This document shows, piece by piece, positions 35,955 to 47,715 of a stretch of DNA of 64,000 bases (position 1 is the first letter of the stretch; each line of letters begins with the position of its first letter). The notes beneath the pieces are model-generated. The model was not told the origin of the DNA and searched no databases. It saw nothing but the letters and a program-made list of their open reading frames with translations. Position numbers and translations under genes: made by a program. Origin of the DNA: Caenimonas koreensis DSM 17982 (GTDB lineage Bacteria > Pseudomonadota > Gammaproteobacteria > Burkholderiales > Burkholderiaceae_C); NCBI RefSeq assembly GCF_009646335.1, contig NZ_WJBU01000004.1, forward strand, positions 1-64,000, in the 5' to 3' direction.

Positions 35955-38186
35955 ATGGCGAGTCCCGCTCCTCCTACGCAGTACCAGGTGCTCTACCGTG
36001 CCGCCATGAAGCAGGCTGCCACGCAGGGCCGGGCGATCATGCAGAACCTCGTTGTCCAGGCGTCGGAAGGTCTGTCCAGGGCAGCCGCGCAGGCCTTCGA
36101 CGAGATGGAGCGCAGGGTGCTCGGCGAGGCCTCGCGCGCGCTCATCAGGCATGAAGCGAGCCTGGTCGAGAACTATCCGCAGGCGTTGCTGCATGAATTC
36201 GCGCAGGCGATTGCCGGCGACACGCGCAAGGCGGCAACGCTGAGCTTCGATGCGCTCGAACTCATGGGCGACGACGAGATGCAGGAATCCGTCGACCAGA
36301 TGCGCATGCAGCAGATCGTCGCAAGCCAGGTCGAGCTGGAGCTGGCTGAGCTCAATTCGTTGCTGTGCGCTGTGCAGGGCATGAAGACCATGCCCGCCGA
36401 GCGCAGCCCATTGCGGCCCCAGGTGTACGTGCGCAGCCTGCGTAGCGTCACGATGCAAAGCCCCGTATCCGCAGCGGTTCGCAGCCGTTGGCTCAAGCTC
36501 ATGGGCGACGCGCTGGGGCGGGAACTGGCGCGCGCCTACAAGGAGCTGTCGGTCGAGTTGCGGATGCAGGGCGTCGAGCCCGCTGGATTCAACGCGACGC
36601 CGTCGCGCGATGCAGTGGCAATTGCGGCGGCGCCCGCCCGTCAGGCGGGCGGGCCAGCGGCTGTGGCGCCGGGCACGCTGCTCAACCTGAAGGAGCTCAA
36701 GCGGCTGCTGTCAGGCGACTTCGACGACCAGGCGCCAGGCGACGAAGCCGACGCGCGGGCAACCGATTTCGGGCTCACGGTGCCGGCGGCATTTGAAGTC
36801 CTGCAGGAGATGAAGCAGGTCGACCAGGTCATGCACAAGCTCAAGCAGCGCCAGGCGGGCGCTGCGCACGCCGACCCGCTGCAGGCGCAGTTGCGCGCAC
36901 ACGCGCAAAGCCATGCGCAATCGCTCTCGCTCGAAGTGGTGAACCTGATGGTCGAGAAAGTCGCACACGATGCCCGCTTGCTGGCCCCGGTGCAACAGGT
37001 CGTGCGCGAGCTCGAGCCCGCACTCTTGCGCCTGGCGATGAACGACCCGCGTTTTTTCAGCGACCGCAAACACCCTGCGCGCCGCCTGCTCGACGAATTG
37101 ACGCAGCGCAGCCTGGCGTGGCAGTCCGTCGATGCACCGGGCTTCGCCGCATTCATGGAGCCGCTGCACCAGGCGGCGGAAGTGCTTTTGTCCACTCGCA
37201 TCGAAGGCGCCGAGCCGTTCGACTACGCGCTCAAGACGCTGGAGCAGGCATGGGGCGAGGCGCAGCGCCGCGACCGGCACCACCGCGAGAAGGCCGTGCG
37301 CGCCTTGCTCAAGGCCGAGCAGCGCAATTTGCTGGCGGACAAGATCGCACAGGAGCTGCGCGCGCGCCCCGATGTGCAGGCGGCACCGCGCGAAGTCACC
37401 GCATTTTTGGCGGGGCCGTGGTCGCAGGTGCTGGCGCAGGCGCGCCTGGGCGACGACACAGGCGCGGCTGACCCGGGTGGCCATGCGGCCTTCATCGCTG
37501 ACTTGCTCTGGAGCGTGCAGCCCCGCATGAGCGCAGCGAACGTCGCGCGACTGGCCAGGTTCGCACCGCTCATCGTCGAGCGCCTGCGCAGCGGCCTGGC
37601 CACGATCGACTACCCCGCGCCTGCCGCGCAGCGCTTCATCGACTTTCTCGCGCAGGCGCACCTGCAGACCATGAGCGCCGAGAGCGCGCAGCAGCGCCCG
37701 GCTGCGTTGTCGACCACGCTGACGCGCCAGGAGCTCGAAGCGATGTTCGGCGAGAACGATGCGCAGGGCGGCCATGCGTGGCTGGGTCACTCGGAAGCGC
37801 AGCAGTCGGGCTTTATCGATACCGACTATCCGCAAGCGCCCCAGCCGCTGTTCCAGCCCACGCAGCCCGCGACCGGTGCTGCGGCGCTGGCAGCGACCGA
37901 CAAGGGCGCCGATCTTCCCGAGACCGGCCTGCAGCAGGGCGACTGGGTCGAACTGCACATGGACGGCAAGTGGGGCCGCTACGAGGTGACGTGGGCCAGC
38001 CCGCACCGCACGCTCTTCATGTTCGCGAGCGCCACGGGCAAGCAGCACTCCATGACGAGGCGGCTCGTGGGCCGGATGCTCAAGGCCGGCAACCTGCGCC
38101 TCATCTCGGGCCAGACGGTGGTCGATCTCGCGCTCGATGAAGTGGCAGACGAAGCGCTTCGCCGCAGCATGGATCTGAACCTGTAG
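35955..38186 (+). CDS. DUF1631 family protein, copy 2
   Basis: I start it at ATG 35955, eight bases after GGGAG; ATGs at 35928, 35940 and 35949 are in frame. The 743-residue protein aligns with the copy at 28255-30459: LQEMKQVDQVMHKLKQR, RFFSDRKHPARRLLDELTQR, SEAQQSGFIDTD and the C-terminal barrel-like WVELHMDGKWGRYEVTWASP. It is longer at the N-terminus and has an Ala-rich linker near residues 220-240. Function is unknown. Having two copies 5.5 kb apart with different genes between suggests an old duplication. Confidence 0.85.
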   Translation: MASPAPPTQYQVLYRAAMKQAATQGRAIMQNLVVQASEGLSRAAAQAFDEMERRVLGEASRALIRHEASLVENYPQALLHEFAQAIAGDTRKAATLSFDALELMGDDEMQESVDQMRMQQIVASQVELELAELNSLLCAVQGMKTMPAERSPLRPQVYVRSLRSVTMQSPVSAAVRSRWLKLMGDALGRELARAYKELSVELRMQGVEPAGFNATPSRDAVAIAAAPARQAGGPAAVAPGTLLNLKELKRLLSGDFDDQAPGDEADARATDFGLTVPAAFEVLQEMKQVDQVMHKLKQRQAGAAHADPLQAQLRAHAQSHAQSLSLEVVNLMVEKVAHDARLLAPVQQVVRELEPALLRLAMNDPRFFSDRKHPARRLLDELTQRSLAWQSVDAPGFAAFMEPLHQAAEVLLSTRIEGAEPFDYALKTLEQAWGEAQRRDRHHREKAVRALLKAEQRNLLADKIAQELRARPDVQAAPREVTAFLAGPWSQVLAQARLGDDTGAADPGGHAAFIADLLWSVQPRMSAANVARLARFAPLIVERLRSGLATIDYPAPAAQRFIDFLAQAHLQTMSAESAQQRPAALSTTLTRQELEAMFGENDAQGGHAWLGHSEAQQSGFIDTDYPQAPQPLFQPTQPATGAAALAATDKGADLPETGLQQGDWVELHMDGKWGRYEVTWASPHRTLFMFASATGKQHSMTRRLVGRMLKAGNLRLISGQTVVDLALDEVADEALRRSMDLNL

Positions 38187-38248
38187 GCGCCGGCTTGCGC
38201 CTGATTTCCCCTTACACTGGCCGCCTCGCGTGATCCAGCGCGGGATGA

Positions 38249-39559
<1,311 letters not shown>

Positions 39560-39561
39560 CG

Positions 39562-40605
39562 ATGACCACTGTTGCAGACACCCCCGTGAAGACAACGCCG
39601 ATGACGATGATCCAGGCGCTGCGATCAGCCATGGACGTGATGATGGAGCGCGACGACAACGTGGTCGTGTTCGGCCAGGACGTGGGCTATTTCGGCGGCG
39701 TGTTCCGCGTGACCGAAGGCCTGCAGGCGAAGTACGGCAAGCCGCGCTGCTTTGACGCGCCGATCAGCGAAGGCGGCATCGTCGGCGTGGCGGTCGGCAT
39801 GGGCGCGTATGGCCTGCGGCCCGTCGTCGAAATCCAGTTCGCCGACTACTTCTACCCCGCGTCAGACCAGATCGTTTCGGAAGCAGCGCGCCTGCGTTAT
39901 CGCAGTGCCGGTGACTTCACCGCGCCCATCACGATCCGCATGCCTTGCGGCGGCGGCATCTATGGCGGCCAGACGCACAGCCAGTCGCCCGAGGCGCTGT
40001 TCACGCATGTGTGCGGCATCCGCACCGTGATGCCGAGCAACCCGTACGACGCGAAGGGCCTGCTCATCTCATCGATCGAGAACAACGACCCGGTGATCTT
40101 TCTCGAACCCAAGCGCCTGTACAACGGCCCGTTCGACGGCCATCACGACAAGCCGGTGGTGCCGTGGTCCAAGCACGAGATGGGCAACGTGCCCGAGGGC
40201 TACTACTCGATACCGCTGGAGAAAGCGTCGGTGTTCCGCGAAGGCAAGGACGTGACCGTCATCACCTACGGAACGATGGTGTGGGTGGCTGAAGCCGCGG
40301 CGCGCGAGAGCGGCGTGGACGCAGAGATCATCGACCTGCGTTCGATCTGGCCGCTGGACCTCGACACGATCGTCGAGTCCGTGAAGAAGACGCGCCGCTG
40401 CGTCGTCGTGCATGAAGCCACGAAGACAAGCGGCTTCGGCGCCGAGCTGGTGTCGCTGGTGCAGGAGAACTGCTTCTATCACCTGGAAGCGCCGATCGAG
40501 CGCGTTGCAGGCTACGACACGCCGTATCCGCATGCGCAGGAGTGGGCGTATTTCCCGGGGCCTGAACGCGTTGGTGCGGCTCTCAAACGAGTCATGGAGG
40601 ACTGA
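39562..40605 (+). CDS. bkdA2: Branched-chain 2-oxoacid dehydrogenase E1 beta subunit
   Basis: A 347-residue transketolase-like subunit that pairs with E1 alpha. It shows VFGQDVGYFGGVFRVTEGLQ, DAPISEGGIVGVAVGMGAYG, the FADYFYPASDQIVSEAARLR segment, GGGIYGGQTHSQSPEALFTH with the catalytic His, and SLVQENCFYHLEAPIERVAG near the end. It starts two bases after the E1 alpha stop. A repeat-bearing 79-bp gap separates it from E2. Confidence 0.95.
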   Translation: MTTVADTPVKTTPMTMIQALRSAMDVMMERDDNVVVFGQDVGYFGGVFRVTEGLQAKYGKPRCFDAPISEGGIVGVAVGMGAYGLRPVVEIQFADYFYPASDQIVSEAARLRYRSAGDFTAPITIRMPCGGGIYGGQTHSQSPEALFTHVCGIRTVMPSNPYDAKGLLISSIENNDPVIFLEPKRLYNGPFDGHHDKPVVPWSKHEMGNVPEGYYSIPLEKASVFREGKDVTVITYGTMVWVAEAAARESGVDAEIIDLRSIWPLDLDTIVESVKKTRRCVVVHEATKTSGFGAELVSLVQENCFYHLEAPIERVAGYDTPYPHAQEWAYFPGPERVGAALKRVMED

Positions 40606-40616
40606 ACATGAGCCCC

Positions 40617-40680
40617 CGCGTTCACTATCGTTCACTGCCCCCCGAGGGGGCGCATGCCTCCCTAGGGGCGGCCCGTCGGG
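40617..40680. repeat. Intergenic hairpin repeat inside the bkd operon
   Basis: The segment contains CCCCCCGAGGGGGC and CCCTAGGGGCGGCCCG, two G/C hairpins like those in the element at 22681-22763, plus a short direct repeat GTTCACT (about 40620-40637). It lies between the E1 beta and E2 genes and may change their relative expression. Confidence 0.5.
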
Positions 40681-40684
40681 AGTC

Positions 40685-42016
40685 ATGAAAATGGGCATGC
40701 ATGTTGTAAGAACGCCGGACATCGGCGAAGGCATCGCGGAAGTCGAACTCGTCGCGTGGCACGTGAAGGTGGGTGACACGGTGCAGGAAGACCAGGTGCT
40801 GGCCGACGTGATGACGGACAAGGCGACGGTCGAAATCCCGTCGCCCGTGCACGGCAAGGTCGTGTCGCTCGGCGGTGAAGTCGGCAAGCTGATCTCAGTT
40901 GGTGCAGAGTTGATCCGCATTGAAGTCGAAGGCGCCGGGAATTTGAAGGACGCACCTGCTGCGAAGGCGCCTTCAAGTGCCGCGCAGAACCAAACCGCTT
41001 CTGCGGCAGCTGCACCTGCAGCAGACGCAATTGCAGTGCCTTCCGAAGCTGAGCCCAAAGCGCCTGTCGTCGCACAAGCAGTCGCAGCGCCCGCTGCCAA
41101 GCGCACACCAGCGCCGCAAGCACCTACCCGCACAGCAGGTGAGAAGCCCATCGCTTCGCCCGCCGTTCGCCATCGCGCGTGGGAGCTGGGCATTGAGCTG
41201 CGCTTTGTGCATGGCAGCGGTCCGGCGGGCCGCATCGTGCATGAAGACCTCGACGTGTATCTCGCCTCGCGCGGCCAGGCTGCGGCTACAGGGCGCAGCA
41301 ACGCGTATGCCGAGCGTCATGAAGAAGAGGCGATTCCCGTCATCGGCCTGCGCCGCAAGATCGCGCAGAAGATGCAGGACGCCAAGCGCCGCATTCCGCA
41401 CTTCAGCTACGTTGAAGAAGTCGACGTGACCGAGCTGGAGCAACTGCGCGCCAAGCTCAACGCCAAGTACGCCGCGTCGCGCGGCAAGCTCACCATCCTG
41501 CCGTTGATCGCACGTGCTGTCGTCCTGGCGGTGCGCGACTTCCCGATGATGAATGCGCGCTTCGATGATGACGCGGGTGTCGTTACGCGTCATGGCGCGG
41601 TGCATCTGGGCATCGCCGCGCAGACGGACGGCGGCCTCATGGTGCCAGTGCTGCGCCACGCTGAATCGCATGACATGTGGTCTACCGCGAAAGAGATTGC
41701 GCGGCTGGCAGATGCTGCACGGTCAGGCAAGGCCTCGCGCGAAGAGCTGTCGGGCTCGACCATCACGATCACGAGCCTGGGCGCGCTGGGCGGCATCGTG
41801 ACGACGCCTGTCATCAACCACCCGGAGGTGGCGATCATCGGCGTGAACAAGATCGTGGAGCGGCCGATGATGCGCAACGGCATGGTGGTGGGGCGGATGA
41901 TGATGAACCTGTCGTCGTCGTTCGATCACCGCGTGGTCGACGGCATGAACGCCGCCGAATTCATTCAGGCGATTCGCGCGATGCTCGAGTCACCTGCCAT
42001 GCTGCTGGTGGAGTGA
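40685..42016 (+). CDS. bkdB: Branched-chain 2-oxoacid dehydrogenase E2 (dihydrolipoyl acyltransferase)
   Basis: Transfers the acyl group from lipoate to CoA. The lipoyl domain has Lys46 in [14 protein letters not shown]. An Ala/Pro-rich linker (about residues 90-150) leads to the E1/E3-binding domain ([20 protein letters not shown], then [15 protein letters not shown]). The catalytic domain ends with [20 protein letters not shown], holding the active His and Asp. Starts at 40685, 40691 and 40697 are all possible. Length of 443 residues is normal. Confidence 0.94.
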   Translation: MKMGMHVVRTPDIGEGIAEVELVAWHVKVGDTVQEDQVLADVMTDKATVEIPSPVHGKVVSLGGEVGKLISVGAELIRIEVEGAGNLKDAPAAKAPSSAAQNQTASAAAAPAADAIAVPSEAEPKAPVVAQAVAAPAAKRTPAPQAPTRTAGEKPIASPAVRHRAWELGIELRFVHGSGPAGRIVHEDLDVYLASRGQAAATGRSNAYAERHEEEAIPVIGLRRKIAQKMQDAKRRIPHFSYVEEVDVTELEQLRAKLNAKYAASRGKLTILPLIARAVVLAVRDFPMMNARFDDDAGVVTRHGAVHLGIAAQTDGGLMVPVLRHAESHDMWSTAKEIARLADAARSGKASREELSGSTITITSLGALGGIVTTPVINHPEVAIIGVNKIVERPMMRNGMVVGRMMMNLSSSFDHRVVDGMNAAEFIQAIRAMLESPAMLLVE

Positions 42017-42020
42017 CGCC

Positions 42021-43418
42021 ATGAAAATGTTGCACACCACATTGCTCGTGATCGGCGGCGGCCCCGGCGGCTACGTCGCGGCGATCCGCGCGGGCCAGCT
42101 CGGCGTGAACACGATGCTTGTCGAAGCCGAGTCGCTCGGCGGCACGTGCTTGAACATCGGCTGCATTCCGTCGAAGGCGCTGATCCACGCCGCTGACGAA
42201 TTTGCGAAGGCGCGCCATTGGAGCGGCGCGTCGTCGGCGATGGGCATCAGTGTCCAGTCGCCATCGATTGACCTTGCGACCACCGTGAAGTGGAAAGACG
42301 GCATCGTCGGCAAACTCACGGGCGGCGTCGGCGCTTTGCTGCGCAAGAACGGCGTGAAGGTCGTCAAGGGCTGGGCCACGATTCTTGACGGCAAGACCGT
42401 GGAAGTGACCACGGCCGATGGCGAGCCTGCCCGCATCCAGTGCGAGCACCTGTTGCTCGCAACGGGCTCTGTGCCTGTCGAGCTGCCTTTTATGCCGTTC
42501 GGCGGCGCGGTGATTTCGTCGACCGAAGCGCTTGCTCCACCGTCGTTGCCCAAGCGACTGGTCGTTGTCGGCGGCGGCTACATCGGGCTCGAACTTGGCA
42601 TGGCGTATCGCAAGCTGGGGTCAGAGGTGGCGGTCGTTGAAGCGACCGAGCGCATCTTGCCGAGCTACGACGAAGCGTTGACCAAGCCTGTGCTCGCATC
42701 GCTGAAGAAGCTCGGCGTCGTGCTGCATCTTGGCTGCTCCGTGCAGGGGCTGGACGAGGGCGGCGGTGTGCGCGTGCGCAGTGCCCATGCCGATGAGTTT
42801 GCGTTGCCGGCGGACCGTGTGCTCGTTGCCGTCGGTCGCAAGCCGCGCACCGATGGCTTTGGCCTGGAGTCGCTGCAACTCGATATGGCGGGCCGCGCGA
42901 TCAAGATCGACAACCAGTGCCGCACCTCGATGCGCAACGTGTGGGCGATTGGCGATGTAGCGGGCGAGCCGATGCTCGCGCACCGTGCGATGGCGCAGGG
43001 CGAGATGGTGGCGGAGATCGTGTCGGGCAAGAACCGCCGGTTCGAGCCCGCTGCGATACCGGCCGTGTGCTTTACTGATCCGGAGGTCGTGGTTGTCGGC
43101 ATGACACCGGATGACGCGAAGAAGGCGGGCCTCGATTGCATCGAGTCGTCGTTCCCGTTGTCGGCCAATGGCCGCGCGATGACGCTGGAGGCCACGGATG
43201 GTTTCATTCGCGTGGTCGCGCGCCGCGACAACCATCTCATCATGGGCTGGCAAGCGGTGGGCAGCGGCGTGTCGGAGTTGACGACGGCGTTTTCGCAGTC
43301 GATCGAGATGGGTGCACGGCTCGAAGATGTAGGCGGCACGATCCACGCGCACCCGACGCTGGGTGAGGCTGTGCAGGAAGCCGCGTTGCGGGCCTTGGGG
43401 CACGCGCTGCATATTTGA
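42021..43418 (+). CDS. lpdV: Dihydrolipoamide dehydrogenase (E3) of the bkd complex
   Basis: Reoxidises dihydrolipoamide using FAD and NAD. The FAD fold is [19 protein letters not shown] and the redox disulfide is Cys43/Cys48 in [36 protein letters not shown] is the NAD site, and the C-terminal active pair His/Glu is in [15 protein letters not shown]. It ends the operon, four bases after E2, and its 465-residue length is normal. Confidence 0.94.
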   Translation: MKMLHTTLLVIGGGPGGYVAAIRAGQLGVNTMLVEAESLGGTCLNIGCIPSKALIHAADEFAKARHWSGASSAMGISVQSPSIDLATTVKWKDGIVGKLTGGVGALLRKNGVKVVKGWATILDGKTVEVTTADGEPARIQCEHLLLATGSVPVELPFMPFGGAVISSTEALAPPSLPKRLVVVGGGYIGLELGMAYRKLGSEVAVVEATERILPSYDEALTKPVLASLKKLGVVLHLGCSVQGLDEGGGVRVRSAHADEFALPADRVLVAVGRKPRTDGFGLESLQLDMAGRAIKIDNQCRTSMRNVWAIGDVAGEPMLAHRAMAQGEMVAEIVSGKNRRFEPAAIPAVCFTDPEVVVVGMTPDDAKKAGLDCIESSFPLSANGRAMTLEATDGFIRVVARRDNHLIMGWQAVGSGVSELTTAFSQSIEMGARLEDVGGTIHAHPTLGEAVQEAALRALGHALHI

Positions 43419-43442
43419 GTATGCAGCGGACGTCGCTTTCGT

Positions 43443-46409
43443 TCAGCGGCCCAACCTGCTGCCAATGTCACGGATCGTCAGCAGTCTCGAAATACTCGCA
43501 TCAAACGCGCGCTTGAAATCCGGGTCGCCAGCGTAGCGTTTGTACAAGTCCAGCTCGCGGCGGCGCTCAACGCTGACGGCATGTTGAATCAGCCTCTCCA
43601 GCGCCAATTGGCGGTTCTGGGCATCGGGATTGTCTTCCACCTGTGCCTTGTAGTCGGCATGGTCCACCACATGCTTGGCAATGTTGATGAACTTGACGCG
43701 CTGCTCTTCGGGCGTGGCCTCCCAGCCAGCGAAGTGCCTGTCATTGAAAGCGCGGACGATTTCTTCCAGCGGGTCTTTGTCACCTGGGCCAATGTGCGTG
43801 CCACGCACATTCGGGTTTTGCGGCTCCAGCTCGCCTTCGTTCTCATCGAGGCCAATCTTGGCTTCAAGGCGGGAGCGTTCCAGACCGTAGGTGGAGAGAT
43901 CGACGCTGTTTAGCAGCTCATCGAGCTTGTCCTGGTCGGGGTCTTTGACCTTCAGCTTGGGGACCAAGAACTTCAGGAACCAATGCAGCATTTCCCAGTT
44001 CACATTGTTGAAGGGAATGATGGCCGCAATCTGCGCGTAAATCTTGACGAACTGTTTGGCTTTGATCTTGAAGTCGACGCGCTGCTCGTCGTCCAAGTCG
44101 GCATCGAAGCGGGCCACGACGGTGTCAATGATGGGGGCGAGTTCTTCGGCTTCGGCACTGGCAAAGAACTTCTCGTTGAAGGTTTTCACCTCTGCCCAGT
44201 CGTAGATGCCGAAGCCGTCGAGCGCGTCCTTCAGATCGTGCAAGACGTTCACATTGGTTGGTTCGCTGAGACTGGTGGACGTGTAGAACGGGTCAAATGC
44301 CGCCTTGATGTCGTCAACCGAGTTATAGAAGTCGAGCACAAAGGTATCGGTCTTGCCCAGCTTCCAGTTGCAGCGGTTAAGGCGTGAGAGCGCTTGCACT
44401 GCCAGAACGCCTTGCAGCTTTTTGTCCACGTACATCGTGTGCAGCATGGGTTCGTCAAATCCGGTCAGGTACTTGTTGGCAACCACCAAAATCTTGGCGT
44501 CGTCCTTTTCGAACTCCTCGGGCAAGTCGCGAGCGGAAAAGCCGTTCAAGGCCTCTTCGGTGTGCTTGATGCCATCGACCATCTTCTCGCCAGAGAACGC
44601 CACCAGCGCCTTGAACGGCGCATTGGCCTCCTCTAATGCGGTACGGATGGCAAAGAAGTAGCGGACGGCGCATTCGATATTGCGCGTCACCACCATAGCC
44701 TTGGCTTTGCCCTTTAACTTCTTGGCCTGCCAGACACTTGCAATGAAGTGATCGACCATGATTTTGGCCTTCACCTCAATGGTCTTGGGGCTGGCTTCGA
44801 CAAAAGCTTTCAGCCTCTTCTGAGCCTTGACGGTATCGAACAGTGGGTTGTCTTCTACCGACTTCTGCACCTCGTAGTAGCTCTTGTACGTGGTGTACTT
44901 CTCCAGCACATCGAGTATGAATTTCTCCTCGATGGCCTGCTTCATTGAATACAGGTGGAAGGGGTAGAACTTGCCGTCAGCGGCTTGGCGGCCAAACTTC
45001 TCCAGCGTGGCGGGCTTGGGCGTTGCAGTGAACGCAAAGTAGCTGGCGTTCTTGCTCATCTTGCGCTGGTTCATCGCTGCCAGGATCAGGTCTTGTACGT
45101 CCGCTGGTCCGTCGAAATCAGCGTCTTCGTCGCCCGAAAGGGTCTCGTTGACTCTGTCGGCAGCTACGCCGGACTGCGATGAGTGTGCTTCGTCAATGAT
45201 CACTGCAAATTTTCGCCCAGACAGTTGCCCGATGCCCTCCACGATGAAGGGGAATTTCTGCACTGTGGTGATGATGACTTTCTTGCCGAGCTCGAGGTTG
45301 TACTTCAGTTCCTGCGCGCTTTCGCAGTGAGCGACGATGTTCTTGGTTTCTGAGAAGAGCTTGATGTTGTCTTTGAGCTGTGTGTCCAGCACACGCCGGT
45401 CCGTCACGACCACCACGGAATCGAAAAGGTTTGCCGTGCCCGTGGTGTCGTACTGCTCCACCAGTTGATAGGCGAGCCAAGTGATGGAGTTGGACTTGCC
45501 CGAGCCTGCCGAATGCTGAATCAGGTAGGTTTGCCCTACGCCGTTTTGGCGGGCATCCTCCAATATTCCGCGCACTACATTCAGCTGGTGATAGCGCGGG
45601 AAGAAAAGCGTTTTGCGCTCCTTGCCAGTCTTCTTGTCCTTCTCAACGGTGAACTTGGCGAACTGCTCAATGACGTTGGCGAGGCTCTTGCGCGGCAGGA
45701 TGTCTTGCCACAGGTACGCCGTCTTGTGCCCGCTCGGATTGACCGGGTTGCCCTTGCCATGTTTGTTGCCCTTGTTGAACGGCAGAAAGTTGCTATCGTT
45801 GCCCGCGAGTTGGGCGCACATGAAAGCCTCGTCCGGGTCCACCGCGAAGTGCACCAGGCAGCGGCCAAACTCGAACAACGGCTCCTTCGGGTTACGGTCG
45901 GTGCGGTACTGGCGAACGGCGTTCTGCACGGTCTGGCCTGTCCACGGGTTCTTGAGTTCCAGCGTCGCCACCGCCAATCCGTTGACGAACAAGGCCATGT
46001 CCACCGACTTGAACGTATCAGTCTGGCTGTAATGGACCTGCCGGGTTACGCTAAAGCGGTTGGCTTCGAAGTTGGCTCCAACCTCGGGGTTGAGGTCGTT
46101 GTAGGGGAGGCGATACAGCAGGTCGAAGTGGGCATCGTCAATGTCCAGCCCTTTCTTTAGCACGGCCAGCGCGCTGTCTTTTTTGATCTTCTTGTTCAGT
46201 CGCTCCAGAACCAGTCGCTGCCAGTTGGGGCGGTCTTTCAGCTTCGCCAATTCCTTGGGCTGCGTGGCTTCCAGGAATTCCCAAAAGAGCTTGGTGTCAA
46301 CAGCGAATTCCCGGTCAAAGTCAGCCGGATCGCCAACGCGATAGCCGTCCATCGCAAGAGCGTTTTCGATGTGCGACTCGAGTGCGGCTTCGTTGATTTG
46401 GCTGACCAT
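43443..46409 (-). CDS. hsdR: Type I restriction enzyme R subunit
   Basis: The 988-residue motor/nuclease subunit. The N-terminal PD-(D/E)xK nuclease motif is DMALFVNGLAVATLELKNPW. The translocase has Walker A QHSAGSGKSNSI, DEAH-type Walker B FAVIIDEAHSSQ, and SAT-type FAFTATPKP. The C-terminal helical part binds the methyltransferase. It cuts DNA at a distance from unmethylated target sites after ATP-driven translocation. It is the last gene of the operon, 16 bp after hsdS. Confidence 0.94.
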   Translation of the reverse strand: MVSQINEAALESHIENALAMDGYRVGDPADFDREFAVDTKLFWEFLEATQPKELAKLKDRPNWQRLVLERLNKKIKKDSALAVLKKGLDIDDAHFDLLYRLPYNDLNPEVGANFEANRFSVTRQVHYSQTDTFKSVDMALFVNGLAVATLELKNPWTGQTVQNAVRQYRTDRNPKEPLFEFGRCLVHFAVDPDEAFMCAQLAGNDSNFLPFNKGNKHGKGNPVNPSGHKTAYLWQDILPRKSLANVIEQFAKFTVEKDKKTGKERKTLFFPRYHQLNVVRGILEDARQNGVGQTYLIQHSAGSGKSNSITWLAYQLVEQYDTTGTANLFDSVVVVTDRRVLDTQLKDNIKLFSETKNIVAHCESAQELKYNLELGKKVIITTVQKFPFIVEGIGQLSGRKFAVIIDEAHSSQSGVAADRVNETLSGDEDADFDGPADVQDLILAAMNQRKMSKNASYFAFTATPKPATLEKFGRQAADGKFYPFHLYSMKQAIEEKFILDVLEKYTTYKSYYEVQKSVEDNPLFDTVKAQKRLKAFVEASPKTIEVKAKIMVDHFIASVWQAKKLKGKAKAMVVTRNIECAVRYFFAIRTALEEANAPFKALVAFSGEKMVDGIKHTEEALNGFSARDLPEEFEKDDAKILVVANKYLTGFDEPMLHTMYVDKKLQGVLAVQALSRLNRCNWKLGKTDTFVLDFYNSVDDIKAAFDPFYTSTSLSEPTNVNVLHDLKDALDGFGIYDWAEVKTFNEKFFASAEAEELAPIIDTVVARFDADLDDEQRVDFKIKAKQFVKIYAQIAAIIPFNNVNWEMLHWFLKFLVPKLKVKDPDQDKLDELLNSVDLSTYGLERSRLEAKIGLDENEGELEPQNPNVRGTHIGPGDKDPLEEIVRAFNDRHFAGWEATPEEQRVKFINIAKHVVDHADYKAQVEDNPDAQNRQLALERLIQHAVSVERRRELDLYKRYAGDPDFKRAFDASISRLLTIRDIGSRLGR

Positions 46410-46425
46410 TTCGCATCCTTTGTAT

Positions 46426-47715
46426 TCAGACCTTAATCTGACCTAGCACTGTCTCAGATATCAGGCTTGCTCTTAACTCGCGAAATTTGTTGATTTCAAT
46501 TCGTTGGTGCGAGACTAAACTGTCAATGTTTGAAGTGACGTGATCAAGATAGTTGGCTATGTCGATTTGCTCATTCACTATTGGCGCCGCGATCTTGAGC
46601 TTGTGCAGCTTACTTGCTTTGATACCTTGCGCGGTCGAGCCTGTTGCTTCCCTAGCGAGCAAAGACTGAAAATATTGGGACTGCATTGCGTAAATCACGA
46701 ATCGTGGATTGAGGCGATCCTTGCGAAGTCGGAGCTTTATGATTCGCTGTGCGAAAGCAACGTCGGTGCGATCCACCAGCGCGACTTCTCCCAACGGAGC
46801 TTCGGTCGTGAAAATTAGGTCGCCGAGTTCCGGCAGTCCTCTCGCCATGACTTTAGGATAGTCTTTGGGGGATATAAATTCTTCAGAGATCAAGTAGTCT
46901 ATTTTTCCCCGCTTAATGTTTTTCGCCGTTACGAGGAACACTCCATCTGCCACTTTTTCCGGAGTCTTTCCTCGGTAGTCAACAACTGATCGCGCGTATT
47001 TTGTTAAAGGCACCATTTCCCAATTTTCCGGTATGTCGCCAATCCAGTCTAAGCCACTGAAAACTTTGGGGACCTCAGGTCGAATCCCGTGGCTGACGGC
47101 CGCATTCGTCAATACATCTTTCTGCATCAAAAGCAGATCAATCAATTTCAATTTCTTTTCTATTGCGGCATCAAATTCCGCAGTCTTAATGTCGAGAAAT
47201 TTGACTATGCGGGTCTGCTCTGCGTAGGGAGGAGTCGGGACAGGCAACCTCTTGAAATCCCAGAAGTCGATGTTTTGCCTCAAGCCCGATCCCATGCCGT
47301 AGAACACCTTCATGGCATCGTAGCTTTCAAGTAGTCTGAAAACGTATTCGGGATTGATCTCAGTCTTGCAGCGCAGTCCGAGATATGCCGAAGTAATCAT
47401 CCCTTTGTCCTTTGCCAGGCCCACCCGCAAACTTGTCTTATCGTTTTGCAGGTCCGTGGTGCGAATGACAATGTCGCCGGGTTTGATAAGTTGATAGGTT
47501 TCGAATGACTCGGGGACTAGGCCCGTCATCTTTTCTTCGGGCTTGACAATGATGCGGCCGTAGCTCAGAGACAAGACGGTCTTTTCAATGAGTTTTTTGT
47601 TCCGGTCTTTGTTTTCCTCGAAGCAAGTGAAGCCGGGACGTACCTCCCAATGTGCTGGGATTTCTCCAATCCACTTCACGCCGCTCGGCTTGTACTCTTT
47701 GTGTCTCTGCGTCAC
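46426..47715 (-). CDS. hsdS: Type I restriction-modification specificity subunit
   Basis: A 429-residue S subunit with two target-recognition domains, each opened by WIGEIPAHWEV or WIGDIPENWEM, and two coiled-coil spacers (TRIVKFLDIKTAEFDAAIEK in the centre and IDIANYLDHVTSNIDSLVSH at the end). The start is a GTG at 47715 overlapping the stop of the RhuM-like gene by 4 nt. The gene is clearly richer in A/T than its neighbours, which is usual for exchanged specificity genes. Confidence 0.94.
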   Translation of the reverse strand: MTQRHKEYKPSGVKWIGEIPAHWEVRPGFTCFEENKDRNKKLIEKTVLSLSYGRIIVKPEEKMTGLVPESFETYQLIKPGDIVIRTTDLQNDKTSLRVGLAKDKGMITSAYLGLRCKTEINPEYVFRLLESYDAMKVFYGMGSGLRQNIDFWDFKRLPVPTPPYAEQTRIVKFLDIKTAEFDAAIEKKLKLIDLLLMQKDVLTNAAVSHGIRPEVPKVFSGLDWIGDIPENWEMVPLTKYARSVVDYRGKTPEKVADGVFLVTAKNIKRGKIDYLISEEFISPKDYPKVMARGLPELGDLIFTTEAPLGEVALVDRTDVAFAQRIIKLRLRKDRLNPRFVIYAMQSQYFQSLLAREATGSTAQGIKASKLHKLKIAAPIVNEQIDIANYLDHVTSNIDSLVSHQRIEINKFRELRASLISETVLGQIKV

